From NCBI RefSeq assembly GCF_963662755.1, contig NZ_OY759725.1:2183781-2247780 (forward strand): a stretch of 64,000 nucleotides of DNA, in the 5' to 3' direction. Shown in pieces: positions 11,130 to 19,874 of this stretch. The translations under genes and the position numbers were made by a program. Origin of the DNA: an uncultured Sulfurimonas sp. Lineage in GTDB: Bacteria > Campylobacterota > Campylobacteria > Campylobacterales > Sulfurimonadaceae. Positions within the stretch are counted from its first letter, which is position 1, and the number at the start of each line of letters is the position of its first letter. A model generated the notes under the pieces. The model did no database searches. It was not told where the DNA came from and worked only from the letters and a program-made list of their open reading frames with translations.

Positions 11130-12725
11130 ATGACTATAAAAGCAAACTTAATTGATATTAGAAATAAAACCATAAAACCTTCCATAGTTGAAGTTACAGA
11201 TGCTTGCATTACTTCTATAAAAGAGACAGAAGAAAGATGTGATAGTTATATACTCCCAGGATTTATCGATTCTCATATTCATATTGAGAGTTCTATGTTA
11301 GTTCCTAGTGAATTTGCTCGTTTAGCTACTCTTCATGGGAGTGTTGCTACTGTGAGTGATCCTCATGAAATAGCTAATGTTCTTGGAGTAGATGGTGTAG
11401 AATTTATGCTAGATAATGCTTCAAAAACAAACTTTAAGTTCTACTTTGGAGCTTCTCCTTGTGTTCCTGCAACTCCTTTTGAGACAAACGGAGACACGTT
11501 GGATATAGAAGATATTACAAAACTTCTTAAAAATCCAAAAATCAAGTTTTTAAGCGAGGTGATGAACTTTCCTGGAGTCTTGGATGGGGATGCAGATATG
11601 AAGGGAAAAATAAATGCTGCAAAAAAAGAAGGCAAACCCATAGACGGACATGCTCCAGGTCTTAGAGGAGATGACCTTAGTGCTTACATAGATGCTGGAA
11701 TATCTACAGACCATGAAGCTTTTACTTATGAAGAGGGTTTAGAAAAGCTACAAAAGGGAATGAAAATTCTCATCAGAGAAGGCTCAGCGGCAAAAAACTT
11801 TGATGCACTTCATAGCCTGATAGATGCACATCACAAAAATATGATGTTTTGTAGTGATGATAAGCATCCAGATGATTTACTAAAAGGACATATAAATGAG
11901 ATGGTAGCAAGAGCTGTTGCACATGGACATGACTTGTTCGATGTGTTAGAGATGGCTTGTATCAACCCTGTAGAGCATTACAACTTAAATGTTGGAACTT
12001 TAAGAGTAGGAGATAGTGCTGATTTTATTTTAGTGTCTGATTTAAAAGAGTTTGAAGTTTTACAAACAGTTATAAATGGAAAAACTGTTGCAAAAGAGGG
12101 TAAAACACTTCTTGAGTCAGTCAAAGTAAATAGTGTAAATAGATTTGAAGCACTTGCTAAAGAAGCAAAAGATTTTTATTTGAGTGAGTGTGAAAACATG
12201 GAAGTCATCCAAGTTGTAGATCATGAACTCATCACTTATGAAAAAGTTTTACATAAGATAGATGAAGATATTTTAAAAATCGCTGTAATAAATAGATATG
12301 AAAATACCGCCATTAAAGGAATAGCATATGTTAAAGGCTTTTCTTTAAGTTCAGGTGCTATTGCATCTAGTGTTGCACATGATTCTCACAATATCATAGT
12401 TGTTGGTTGTAGCGATGAAGCAATGGCAGATGCTGCGAATCTTGTCATAGATGCCAAAGGCGGAGTAAGTGCAGTAGGTAAAGAAGAATCTCATATTTTA
12501 AAGCTAGATGTTGGAGGCATTATGAGTAGTGAAGATGCATTTGAAGTAGCATCTGAGTATGAAGCTATTGATGCTTTTGTAAAAAACAGTTTAAACTCTA
12601 CTTTGAGTGCTCCTTTTATGACGCTCTCTTTTATGGCACTACTCGTTATCCCAGAGATAAAATTAAGCGATAAAGGTCTTTTTGATGGACGAAGTTTTCA
12701 CTTTATACCGCCTTGTAAAAGTTAA
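11130..12725 (+). CDS. ade: Adenine deaminase
   Basis: Deaminates adenine to hypoxanthine and ammonia for purine salvage. 531 residues. The metal-binding motif DSHIHIESSMLVPSEFARLA and then HGSVATVSDPHEIANVLG mark the bacterial AdeC type of the amidohydrolase superfamily. Later ligands appear in DGHAPGL, STDHEAFT and FCSDDKHPDDLL. The C-terminal part carries the family's extra domain (GGIMSSEDAF, FHFIPPCKS). It stands alone, divergent from gatA. Confidence 0.95.
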   Translation: MTIKANLIDIRNKTIKPSIVEVTDACITSIKETEERCDSYILPGFIDSHIHIESSMLVPSEFARLATLHGSVATVSDPHEIANVLGVDGVEFMLDNASKTNFKFYFGASPCVPATPFETNGDTLDIEDITKLLKNPKIKFLSEVMNFPGVLDGDADMKGKINAAKKEGKPIDGHAPGLRGDDLSAYIDAGISTDHEAFTYEEGLEKLQKGMKILIREGSAAKNFDALHSLIDAHHKNMMFCSDDKHPDDLLKGHINEMVARAVAHGHDLFDVLEMACINPVEHYNLNVGTLRVGDSADFILVSDLKEFEVLQTVINGKTVAKEGKTLLESVKVNSVNRFEALAKEAKDFYLSECENMEVIQVVDHELITYEKVLHKIDEDILKIAVINRYENTAIKGIAYVKGFSLSSGAIASSVAHDSHNIIVVGCSDEAMADAANLVIDAKGGVSAVGKEESHILKLDVGGIMSSEDAFEVASEYEAIDAFVKNSLNSTLSAPFMTLSFMALLVIPEIKLSDKGLFDGRSFHFIPPCKS

Positions 12726-12858
12726 GATGCTAAGATGAACCTATTTAAATTCAAAGAAAATAAAACTGATGTAAGAACAGAAATTAGAAAGTGGATATTT
12801 ATTCACAGGGGTGTAGCTTCGGTGTAGCTTAGTTGGCTTGTTTTGGTTAAAGATTCTT

Positions 12859-12888
12859 AAAACTTCTATAGTGTCTTAAAGTTTTTTT
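12859..12888 (+). terminator. Possible terminator after ade
   Basis: AAAACTT (12859-12865) pairs with AAGTTTT (12879-12885), followed by a run of T to 12888. The stem is purely AT-rich apart from one C-G, so the call is weak. The surrounding 12726-12903 holds no convincing gene. Confidence 0.4.
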
Positions 12889-12903
12889 GTAGATAATTTG
12901 TAT

Positions 12904-13128
12904 TTAGCTATTTCTAAACTTTAAATGGTTGTTTATATTACTCCATAAATCATCATATGAAATCATTTTAGCATTTGAGCTTTCAACTTCTTCTAAGTCT
13001 TGATGTAGCTGCTTTTGTCTTTCATGAAAACATGGATCAATTTCAAGGTTTTTATCTTTTGAGATAGTTATATTTGAATGACTCTCTTTTATAAAGTTAG
13101 TTCTCATGAAAAGTGGAGACTCATTCAT
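12904..13128 (-). CDS. Hypothetical protein, third gene of the ileS operon
   Basis: 74 residues, soluble and charged, with one run of acidic and glutamine residues (ERQKQLHQDLEEVESSNAK) likely to be helical. No family recognised. Its ATG lies 1 nt after the stop of the 39-residue membrane protein, which itself overlaps ileS, so it is probably co-translated with them. TAAAATGAATG-like spacing leaves little room for its own strong ribosome site. Confidence 0.55.
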   Translation of the reverse strand: MNESPLFMRTNFIKESHSNITISKDKNLEIDPCFHERQKQLHQDLEEVESSNAKMISYDDLWSNINNHLKFRNS

Positions 13129-13129
13129 T

Positions 13130-13249
13130 TTAAGTTACAGATTTTTTTCCCATCTTCACAGCTAAAATCCCAAGACCTATAACTACAAATATTGCAGCTA
13201 TGGTAACTGCGATAAATGTAGCTGAAACAGGTTCTGAAAAGTTAGGCAT
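13130..13249 (-). CDS. Small single-span membrane protein overlapping the ileS stop
   Basis: 39 residues, starting MPNFSEPVSATFIAVTIA and ending GILAVKMGKKSVT. One membrane helix covers about residues 10-32, with a positively charged tail, so N-out/C-in is likely. The ATG at 13249 overlaps the last codons of ileS (stop 13242-13244), the usual sign of translational coupling. It is followed 1 nt later by the 74-residue gene. Function unknown; the clean ORF, hydrophobic profile and tight spacing are the support. Confidence 0.6.
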   Translation of the reverse strand: MPNFSEPVSATFIAVTIAAIFVVIGLGILAVKMGKKSVT

Positions 13250-16001
13250 TTACAACTCTTGCACATCTCTCGCATGTACTATCTTCACTAGATGCTTGGT
13301 ATTTCCAGCATCTAGGACATTTGTGAGCAGTTGCTTTTTTTATAGTAAATGTGTCATCTTCAACTTTGAAACTTCCAAGTTCTTCACCGTTTGCATCTTT
13401 TGATACGCATGAGACAACAAACCAATCTTCTGAATCAGTAGAGTCGATGCTAAGTGCAATATCAGAATCAGTAGAGATAACTAACTCTAGTGTATTTTTG
13501 ATGATTTTTTCTTTTTTGAGTTTATCTACTATATTTGCAAAACCTTCACGTGCTTTAGTCATATATGAAGCATTAAAAGTTGATTCGCCTGTTTGAATCT
13601 CTTCATAAGTCATATCAAAAATAGACTCAGCATCTCCTTTGATGATAGCAGGAGCATTTTCAACTATTTCATCTGCTGTATAAGTTAAAATCGGAGCCAT
13701 TAAAAGAAGCAAGCTTTTAGTGATAATAGCCATAGCACTTTGAGATGCCATTCTTCTTGTATCTGTTTTAGCGTTACAATAAAGAGAGTCTTTTGTCATA
13801 TCGATATACATACCGCTTAGTTCATTTACAACAAAGTTATTTATAAGACTCATACCATGAACGTAGTTGTATTGGCTAAATGATTTATGAACTTCTTTAA
13901 ATACATTTTTTGCTACACCTAAAATCCATCTATCCAAAACTCCCATATCTTCGTAAGATACGAGTGTTTCTAAGTCATTTACATTTGCAAGCATAATTCT
14001 AAAAGTATTTCTTAGTTTACGGTAGTTTTCAGATGTCTGTCTTAAGATGCCTTGAGAAATTTTCAAATCGCCTTGATAGTCACTTGAAGCTACCCAAAGA
14101 CGAAGAATCTCACTTCCATACTCTTTTAAAACCTTATCAGGAGCAATAACATTGCCCTTTGACTTTGACATCTTCTCACCTTTTTCATCAACAGTAAAAC
14201 CATGAGTTAAAACTGCTTTGTAAGGTGCTTTGTGCTCAACCGCTGAGCTTAAAAACATGGAAGATTGAAACCAACCGCGATGTTGGTCACTTCCCTCTAC
14301 GTAAAGATCAGCTTGGTATTCGCCAGCATCGTAGTTACGAGATTTTAAAACTGAGTACCAAGTTGAACCAGAGTCAAACCAAACATCTAAAATATCTGTA
14401 ACTTTTTCAACTTCATCAGCTTTGTATCCAGCACCAGGATAAAGTAGATGCTCAGTTGGCAGAGAGTACCAAGCATCACTTCCTTGCATCTCAAATACCA
14501 TAGCTGTGAAGTTTAAAACTTTTTCATCTAAAATAACTTCGCCTGTAGCTTTTACTCTAAAAAATGCTATAGGAACACCCCAATCTCGTTGACGAGAAAT
14601 ACACCAATCTGGACGATTTTCAACCATAGAGTTTAGACGTTTTTTTCCTGTTTGTGGAAAAAATAGAGTTTTTTCTACTTCGTTTAATGCAATATTTCTT
14701 AGAGTTTTATCTTCACCTTCAGGTTTTTCATCTACAGAGATAAACCACTGTCTTGTAGCACGAAAAATCAGTGGAGTGTGACTTCTCCAACAGTGTGGAT
14801 ATGAATGAGTAAACTTAGTATCATAAAGAAGAGCGTCTCCTAAAAGTTCTAAAATTTTGTCATTACATTTAAAGATAAGTTGACCAACAAACTCCTCAGG
14901 GTTTGGAAGAAGCTTCTCTTTTACAACAGTCTCATCAAAGCATCCAGTCTCATCAACAGGCATAATAACTTCTAAATCATATTTTAAGCCTACACGATAA
15001 TCATCTTCACCATGCCCAGGAGCGGTATGAACACCACCAGTACCACTATCCATTAGGACATGCTCACCTAGAACAATTTTGGAAGTTCTGTTATTTAGTG
15101 GATTTATAGCAACTTGATTTTCTAAAATTTTAGAGTCTATCTCTTTGGCTATTTCGCCTTTTACTACACCTAATTCAAGAAGTGATTCATGAAGAGCTTT
15201 TGCAACAATAAAGCCATCAGTTGTAAGAACATATTTTTCCTCAGGATGAAGTGAGATGCCCGTGTTTGATGGAAGTGTCCATGGAGTTGTTGTCCAGATG
15301 ATTAAGGCCGCTTTTGCATCTATCTTAGCTTTAGTTTTTGCTTCATCACTTAACTCAAATGCTACATAGATAGAGTGAGACTCTTTGTCTTCATACTCAA
15401 CTTCAGCTTCAGCTAGTGCAGTTCTCTCAGCCCATGACCAATAAACTGGTTTACTACGCTCTATCAAAAGACCTTTTTTAGCTACATTACAAAGTGTACG
15501 GTAGATGTTTGCTTCAAATTTATAATCCATAGTTACATAAGGATTTTCCCAGTCAGCTAAAATACCTAATTGTTTAAACTCTTCTTTTTGAATATCAACA
15601 AACTTAGCAGCATGAGCACGACAGAGTTCTCTAACTTTTGAAGTCTCTAAAAGTTCTTTCTTTTGTTTACCGCCAAGTTTTTTCTCAACTTGTTGCTCAA
15701 TTGGAAGACCGTGACAATCCCAACCTGGAGTAAAACGAACAGATTTGCCATTAAAATAGTTATGTTTGATAATTATGTCTTTTAAAACCTTATTTAGTGC
15801 GTGACCAATATGAATATTTCCATTTGCATAAGGAGGACCATCATGAAGAGTAAAACTTGGTGCATCTTTACGATTAATTTTCATTTTTTCGTAAATTTTA
15901 TTTTCATACCATGAAGCGTAACGCTTTGGTTCATTGTTTGTGAGATTACCTCTCATAGCAAAGTTTGTAGTAGGTAAAAGTAGTGTCTCTTTGTAGTCCA
16001 T
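13242..16001 (-). CDS. ileS: Isoleucyl-tRNA synthetase
   Basis: Charges tRNA(Ile) with isoleucine, with an editing domain against valine. The ORF opens further upstream, but the start is placed at 16001 (MDYKETLLLPTTNFAMRGNL) because this is the family N-terminus and GAGG precedes it by a normal distance; this gives 919 residues. Class I motifs HIGHALNK and KMSKSKGN are intact. The C-terminal zinc site is present as CPRCWKY and CERCARV, so this is the bacterial zinc-containing type. Confidence 0.96.
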   Translation of the reverse strand: MDYKETLLLPTTNFAMRGNLTNNEPKRYASWYENKIYEKMKINRKDAPSFTLHDGPPYANGNIHIGHALNKVLKDIIIKHNYFNGKSVRFTPGWDCHGLPIEQQVEKKLGGKQKKELLETSKVRELCRAHAAKFVDIQKEEFKQLGILADWENPYVTMDYKFEANIYRTLCNVAKKGLLIERSKPVYWSWAERTALAEAEVEYEDKESHSIYVAFELSDEAKTKAKIDAKAALIIWTTTPWTLPSNTGISLHPEEKYVLTTDGFIVAKALHESLLELGVVKGEIAKEIDSKILENQVAINPLNNRTSKIVLGEHVLMDSGTGGVHTAPGHGEDDYRVGLKYDLEVIMPVDETGCFDETVVKEKLLPNPEEFVGQLIFKCNDKILELLGDALLYDTKFTHSYPHCWRSHTPLIFRATRQWFISVDEKPEGEDKTLRNIALNEVEKTLFFPQTGKKRLNSMVENRPDWCISRQRDWGVPIAFFRVKATGEVILDEKVLNFTAMVFEMQGSDAWYSLPTEHLLYPGAGYKADEVEKVTDILDVWFDSGSTWYSVLKSRNYDAGEYQADLYVEGSDQHRGWFQSSMFLSSAVEHKAPYKAVLTHGFTVDEKGEKMSKSKGNVIAPDKVLKEYGSEILRLWVASSDYQGDLKISQGILRQTSENYRKLRNTFRIMLANVNDLETLVSYEDMGVLDRWILGVAKNVFKEVHKSFSQYNYVHGMSLINNFVVNELSGMYIDMTKDSLYCNAKTDTRRMASQSAMAIITKSLLLLMAPILTYTADEIVENAPAIIKGDAESIFDMTYEEIQTGESTFNASYMTKAREGFANIVDKLKKEKIIKNTLELVISTDSDIALSIDSTDSEDWFVVSCVSKDANGEELGSFKVEDDTFTIKKATAHKCPRCWKYQASSEDSTCERCARVVNA

Positions 16002-16124
16002 CTGTACCTCAAAAGTGTTTAAAATTTTTTGGATTATAGCTATTGTGTGTTTAAAAGCTTCTTTAAACTCTGATATGGTGCTATAATAAGACAACAAAAA
16101 TTTGCTTTAAAAGGCTGTTTAAAC

Positions 16125-17213
16125 ATGAAGGTACATCTTTTATTTATAGGAAATAAATTTTTTTATAATACATCTTTGCAAGAATATATTATTAGAAAAA
16201 TTAAACAAAAAACTGATTTTATAGATTCTATAACATATTTTAAAGAGAGTGATAACTCTCTTTTTTTATACTTAGAAGAAGAGCTTAACTCATCTGATAA
16301 GCTAATAATTGTAACAACAAAACATAATTTTTCTACTATAGGTAAGGTAATATGTACTGTTACAAGTGACAATCAAGTATTAAAAGACAATATGCTTATA
16401 CCATCAAATAGTTCTGTATATGAAGATAGAAGTTATCTATTGGAATATAAAAATTCTATTACAAATGTTCTTAATATAGATGAGATGCAAAAAATGCCAG
16501 AGATACTGCTTAATTTTGAAGAAAGTAAAGCCGTAATACATATTTTTGAGCAGAGTAAGGATGAAATACATACAATGTTGACTCCGATAGCTCAAACATT
16601 TGATGTTAGCATCGATATTATAACTCTTATAGATGATTGGCAAAGAGTAGATATAGTTAGTAAAAAGTATGGAAATATTTCAAAGTTTATAAATTCTGCT
16701 AAACAACTACTTCCAAGAAATTTAATAGCTGCATCTAATATAACTCAATATATTATTGAGACATTGTCAAAAAATCAAAAAACTATAACATTTGCTGAGA
16801 GTTGTACTGGTGGGATTTTAACTTATTACTTTACAAAAGAAAATGGTGCTTCAAAAATATTGAATGGTTCACTTGTAACCTACTCAAATAGTATAAAAGA
16901 GAATTGGCTTGCAGTTGAGCATGATACATTAGAAGAGTTTGGAGCTGTTAGTGCTGAAGTTGTTAAAGAGATGTGTGATGGAGCTTTAAATGTTAGTAAT
17001 GCAGATTATGCACTTTCCATTAGTGGTATAGCAGGGGACACTGGCGGAACTGAGTTAAAACCTGTAGGAACTGTATATATTGGAGTAAGTTCTAAAACGC
17101 ATCATGCTGAAATACATCTAAAATTAAATGGAGATAGAAATTATGTGCAACGCCAAAGTGCTCTTTTTGCCATAAAAATGCTTATTTTAATAGATAAAGA
17201 GATGTTTTTTTAA
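16125..17213 (+). CDS. CinA-like protein with PncC-type C-terminal domain
   Basis: 362 residues. The C-terminal part (about 205-362) is a CinA C-terminal domain, nicotinamide-nucleotide amidase type: TFAESCTGG, a GS-L-TYSN motif, EFGAVSAEVVKEM and SISGIAGDTGGTELKPVGTVYIG. The N-terminal half keeps the CinA length but lacks the usual molybdopterin-binding-like signatures, so only the amidase half is firmly assigned. It probably hydrolyses nicotinamide mononucleotide for NAD recycling. It is divergent from ileS and ends just before the tRNA array. Confidence 0.8.
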   Translation: MKVHLLFIGNKFFYNTSLQEYIIRKIKQKTDFIDSITYFKESDNSLFLYLEEELNSSDKLIIVTTKHNFSTIGKVICTVTSDNQVLKDNMLIPSNSSVYEDRSYLLEYKNSITNVLNIDEMQKMPEILLNFEESKAVIHIFEQSKDEIHTMLTPIAQTFDVSIDIITLIDDWQRVDIVSKKYGNISKFINSAKQLLPRNLIAASNITQYIIETLSKNQKTITFAESCTGGILTYYFTKENGASKILNGSLVTYSNSIKENWLAVEHDTLEEFGAVSAEVVKEMCDGALNVSNADYALSISGIAGDTGGTELKPVGTVYIGVSSKTHHAEIHLKLNGDRNYVQRQSALFAIKMLILIDKEMFF

Positions 17214-17230
17214 ATTTGTATCAAAATATC

Positions 17231-17259
17231 TTGACATCTAAAATCTATTTGTCTATAAT
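17231..17259 (+). promoter_or_regulatory. Consensus sigma-70-type promoter of the tRNA array
   Basis: TTGACA at 17231-17236 and TATAAT at 17254-17259, both perfect, with a 17-bp spacer. The first tRNA begins 29 nt downstream of the -10 box. Confidence 0.85.
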
Positions 17260-17288
17260 TTCGACCTCTTAAGAATAAGAGACAAAAA

Positions 17289-17364
17289 GTCTTGTTAGCT
17301 CAGCTGGTAGAGCACGTCACTTTTAATGATGTGGCCGATGGTTCGAATCCATCACAGGACACCA
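17289..17364 (+). tRNA. tRNA-Lys (anticodon TTT)
   Basis: Acceptor GTCTTGT pairs with ACAGGAC. Anticodon loop CTTTTAA on a five-base stem, T-loop GTTCGAATC, encoded CCA at 17362-17364. Confidence 0.95.
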
Positions 17365-17388
17365 TTTTTAAACAAGAAAACAATGTAT

Positions 17389-17465
17389 GCGGTGGTAGTT
17401 CAGTTGGTTAGAATACCTGCCTGTCACGCAGGGGGTCGCGAGTTCGAGTCTCGTCCACCGCGCCA
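17389..17465 (+). tRNA. tRNA-Asp (anticodon GTC), copy 1
   Basis: Acceptor GCGGTGG pairs with CCACCGC. Anticodon loop CTGTCAC between CCTGC and GCAGG, T-loop GTTCGAGTC, encoded CCA. Confidence 0.95.
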
Positions 17466-17568
17466 TTAATTTTGTTTATTTGCACCAAAGCTTTCAGCTC
17501 ACATACTTTGTGTATGCTTCGCTAAAATCTTAGGCACAACTAAATCAAAATTGTTTTTAGTGTAAAAT

Positions 17569-17644
17569 GGGCGCTTAGCTCAGTTGGTAGAGCGCTACCC
17601 TTACAAGGTAGATGTCACTGGTTCGAGTCCAGTAGTGCCCACCA
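17569..17644 (+). tRNA. tRNA-Val (anticodon TAC), copy 1
   Basis: Acceptor GGGCGCT pairs with AGTGCCC. Anticodon loop CTTACAA between CTACC and GGTAG, encoded CCA. Confidence 0.95.
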
Positions 17645-17670
17645 TTGATAAACCTTTTGTTTATGAAAGT

Positions 17671-17746
17671 GACCCTTTCGTCTAGTGGCCAAGGACACTA
17701 TCACTTCATGGTAGAGACAGAGGTTCAAATCCTTTAGGGGTCGCCA
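17671..17746 (+). tRNA. tRNA-Glu (anticodon TTC)
   Basis: Acceptor GACCCTT pairs with AGGGGTC. Anticodon loop ACTTCAT between CTATC and GGTAG, T-loop GTTCAAATC, encoded CCA. Confidence 0.93.
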
Positions 17747-17781
17747 CATACTTGGTGTGTTGTGTAAAAAAATTTAAAAAT

Positions 17782-17857
17782 GGGCGCTTAGCTCAGTTGG
17801 TAGAGCGCTACCCTTACAAGGTAGATGTCACTGGTTCGAGTCCAGTAGTGCCCACCA
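17782..17857 (+). tRNA. tRNA-Val (anticodon TAC), copy 2
   Basis: Identical by eye to the copy at 17569-17644, including CCA. Together with the second tRNA-Asp it suggests an internal duplication of the array. Confidence 0.95.
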
Positions 17858-17902
17858 TTTTTTGATTATTTACACTCAAAAACAAAAAAGTATAATTTAT
17901 GC

Positions 17903-17979
17903 GCGGTGGTAGTTCAGTTGGTTAGAATACCTGCCTGTCACGCAGGGGGTCGCGAGTTCGAGTCTCGTCCACCGCGCCA
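17903..17979 (+). tRNA. tRNA-Asp (anticodon GTC), copy 2
   Basis: Identical by eye to the copy at 17389-17465, including CCA. Last gene of the array. Confidence 0.95.
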
Positions 17980-18063
17980 CTTCTTTTTTTACCCGTCCAT
18001 TCAACAATCAAAATGTCCATCATCCATTCAATAGTTAAGTGTGATTAAATGATTTACTTTAAC

Positions 18064-18690
18064 TTAACTCTCTTTTTGTACTCTTTTTAGTAATTCTTGA
18101 AATTTACTTGAAATTTGTTTTGTTTTTCTAAGTTTTTTTGTTTTGCTTAGTCTATAAACCCCATTTGTATTTATAAAAGCATTTACTTCTAAATCTGCTC
18201 TTTTGTTTAAATCTAAAACTTCATAGCTTAGTGAGTCTAATATAAGAGGTGGCTTATTTTGTTCTACAAAGTAACTAAGAACCATATGATCTCTTTTAGA
18301 GTACTTGTCATATGCAAGAGTTATAAAAAGTTTATCTTCTTCAAATCCAAGTTTTAAAAGTGTAAAGTATTTTATAATAGCATAGTCTTCACAATCTCCA
18401 AAACCTACAGCTAGAAATTCTTTAGGTGTAGACCAATAATCGCTTATATTGTTTATTTTTTTGTCTGATTTATATTTTAATTTTTGATTTAAAAATATAT
18501 TTATTTTTGTAAGTTGTTTAAACTCTGAATCATTTTTTATTGAAGCAATTTGTTTTTTGTATTCATAAATTCTATCAGTTGCTTTTTTACCAGATTTTTT
18601 TTCAATATAAAGAATTTCATTATTAGTAAAATTTGGATAAACAGAAGCAAAAAGAGTTGCTGATAGCAATAATGGTGCAAGTAGTTTAAT
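18064..18690 (-). CDS. Transglutaminase-like cysteine peptidase (BTLCP), probable AUU start
   Basis: Exported bacterial transglutaminase-like cysteine proteinase family. The conserved FGDCEDYAIIKYFTLLKLGF holds the Cys, and LITLAYD...DHMVLSYF-type sequence supplies the His, followed by Asp in LILDSL. The start is odd. There is no ATG or GTG in the open frame after the rodA stop. TTG at 18669 would leave only half a signal peptide. ATT at 18690, six bases after AAGGA, gives a clean signal sequence (M/I)KLLAPLLLSATLFAS. The frame stays open to just after the rodA stop (18715). Substrate unknown; relatives act as periplasmic proteases such as LapG. Confidence 0.75.
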   Translation of the reverse strand: MKLLAPLLLSATLFASVYPNFTNNEILYIEKKSGKKATDRIYEYKKQIASIKNDSEFKQLTKINIFLNQKLKYKSDKKINNISDYWSTPKEFLAVGFGDCEDYAIIKYFTLLKLGFEEDKLFITLAYDKYSKRDHMVLSYFVEQNKPPLILDSLSYEVLDLNKRADLEVNAFINTNGVYRLSKTKKLRKTKQISSKFQELLKRVQKES

Positions 18691-18714
18691 AATATTTCCT
18701 TGATTTATTTGACT

Positions 18715-19827
18715 TTATAAAAAGCTTTTTGTTCCTCTAGCATCGTACATATCTTTGTATCTAAAGGTAATTAAGTTTTGCATTATAGCAAATAATATTA
18801 TAAAATTAATAAAACTACTTCCACCATAACTAAACATAGGCAAGGGAACTCCTACAACAGGGGCAAAACCTATAGTCATGGAAATATTTACACCCATATA
18901 TATAAAGATCATAAAAGATATAGCTATTGTTACTACTTTTATATAATAGTCAGTATTGTAGATGCTAAGACTCATCAGATGTAAAATCAGCATAATATAT
19001 ATAGCTATTATTGCAAGAGCTCCCAAAAAACCGCTTCTCTCAACCACAAATGCAAAAATAAAATCACTCGTTGATATGGGTAAAAACCTCATTTGAGTTT
19101 GAGTAGCATCATCTTTAGATTTTCCAGTTAAGCCACCGGAACCTATTGCAATGATGGATTGTTGAACATGATAAGAAGGTTTTTCACTAAGAAAATCTTT
19201 AATCCTAGTTTTTTGATAATCATGTAGTGCAAATTTATAAACAAGAGGTGAAACAAGAAGTATTGCAACTAAGATAGTAGCCCATATTTTCCAATAAACT
19301 CCAATAAAAAATAAAACACCATAGCCAATTAGTAATAAAACAAGTGCAGTTCCTAAATCAGGTTCTTTAACGATTAAGCCAAAAGGAAGAAGTATATAAA
19401 AGCTTATTTTTATAAAATCAATAGTTTTATATCCATTTATTGGTGGTGGATTTTTGTTTATAAGATAAGCTAGCATTAGTATCAATGCAGGTTTAACGAA
19501 CTCTGATGGTTGAATAGTTGTATTTATAAATGGAATTTCTATCCATCTTTGAGCACCTAATCTTGCATGTCCAAAAAACTCAACTGCAAGTAAAAGACCA
19601 ATATTTGCCCAATAAATAAGAGGAATAAGCCAACTCATTCTTCGGATGGGAAGCAAAAAAACAAATATAAATGCTATAAAAGCTACTCCAACATATGTTG
19701 TTTGTTTTTGAGCAAGAGCAGGAACTACTTCACCAATTAGCCAGTGGGAGGTAACAACAAGAGGGATGATTAAGATAATAGAAAAAAAATCAAATTGTGC
19801 TAGAATACGCTTATCAAATCTCCACAA
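18715..19827 (-). CDS. rodA: Rod-shape peptidoglycan polymerase, SEDS family
   Basis: 370 residues with ten predicted membrane helices. SEDS signatures include WIEIPFINTTIQPSEFVKPALIL, KEPDLGTALVLL and GFAPVVGVPLPMFSYGGSS. It polymerises glycan strands from lipid II with a class B PBP (PBP2) during sidewall growth. RodA is preferred over FtsW because of the length and the WIEI...QPSE sequence. No mrdA lies next to it. The transglutaminase-like gene follows 24 nt downstream, divergent from rluD. Confidence 0.93.
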   Translation of the reverse strand: MWRFDKRILAQFDFFSIILIIPLVVTSHWLIGEVVPALAQKQTTYVGVAFIAFIFVFLLPIRRMSWLIPLIYWANIGLLLAVEFFGHARLGAQRWIEIPFINTTIQPSEFVKPALILMLAYLINKNPPPINGYKTIDFIKISFYILLPFGLIVKEPDLGTALVLLLIGYGVLFFIGVYWKIWATILVAILLVSPLVYKFALHDYQKTRIKDFLSEKPSYHVQQSIIAIGSGGLTGKSKDDATQTQMRFLPISTSDFIFAFVVERSGFLGALAIIAIYIMLILHLMSLSIYNTDYYIKVVTIAISFMIFIYMGVNISMTIGFAPVVGVPLPMFSYGGSSFINFIILFAIMQNLITFRYKDMYDARGTKSFL

Positions 19828-19874
19828 ATTTGTAACTCCAAAAAAATTTCAAAATTGTATCATAAAGGAACATA

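Noticed and set aside
12735..12827. Possible 30-residue ORF after ade
   Set aside because: No ribosome site, no motif, and an ordinary chance length in AT-rich DNA.
17217..17990. rRNA operon around the tRNA array
   Set aside because: Only tRNAs and short AT-rich spacers are present; no rRNA sequence.
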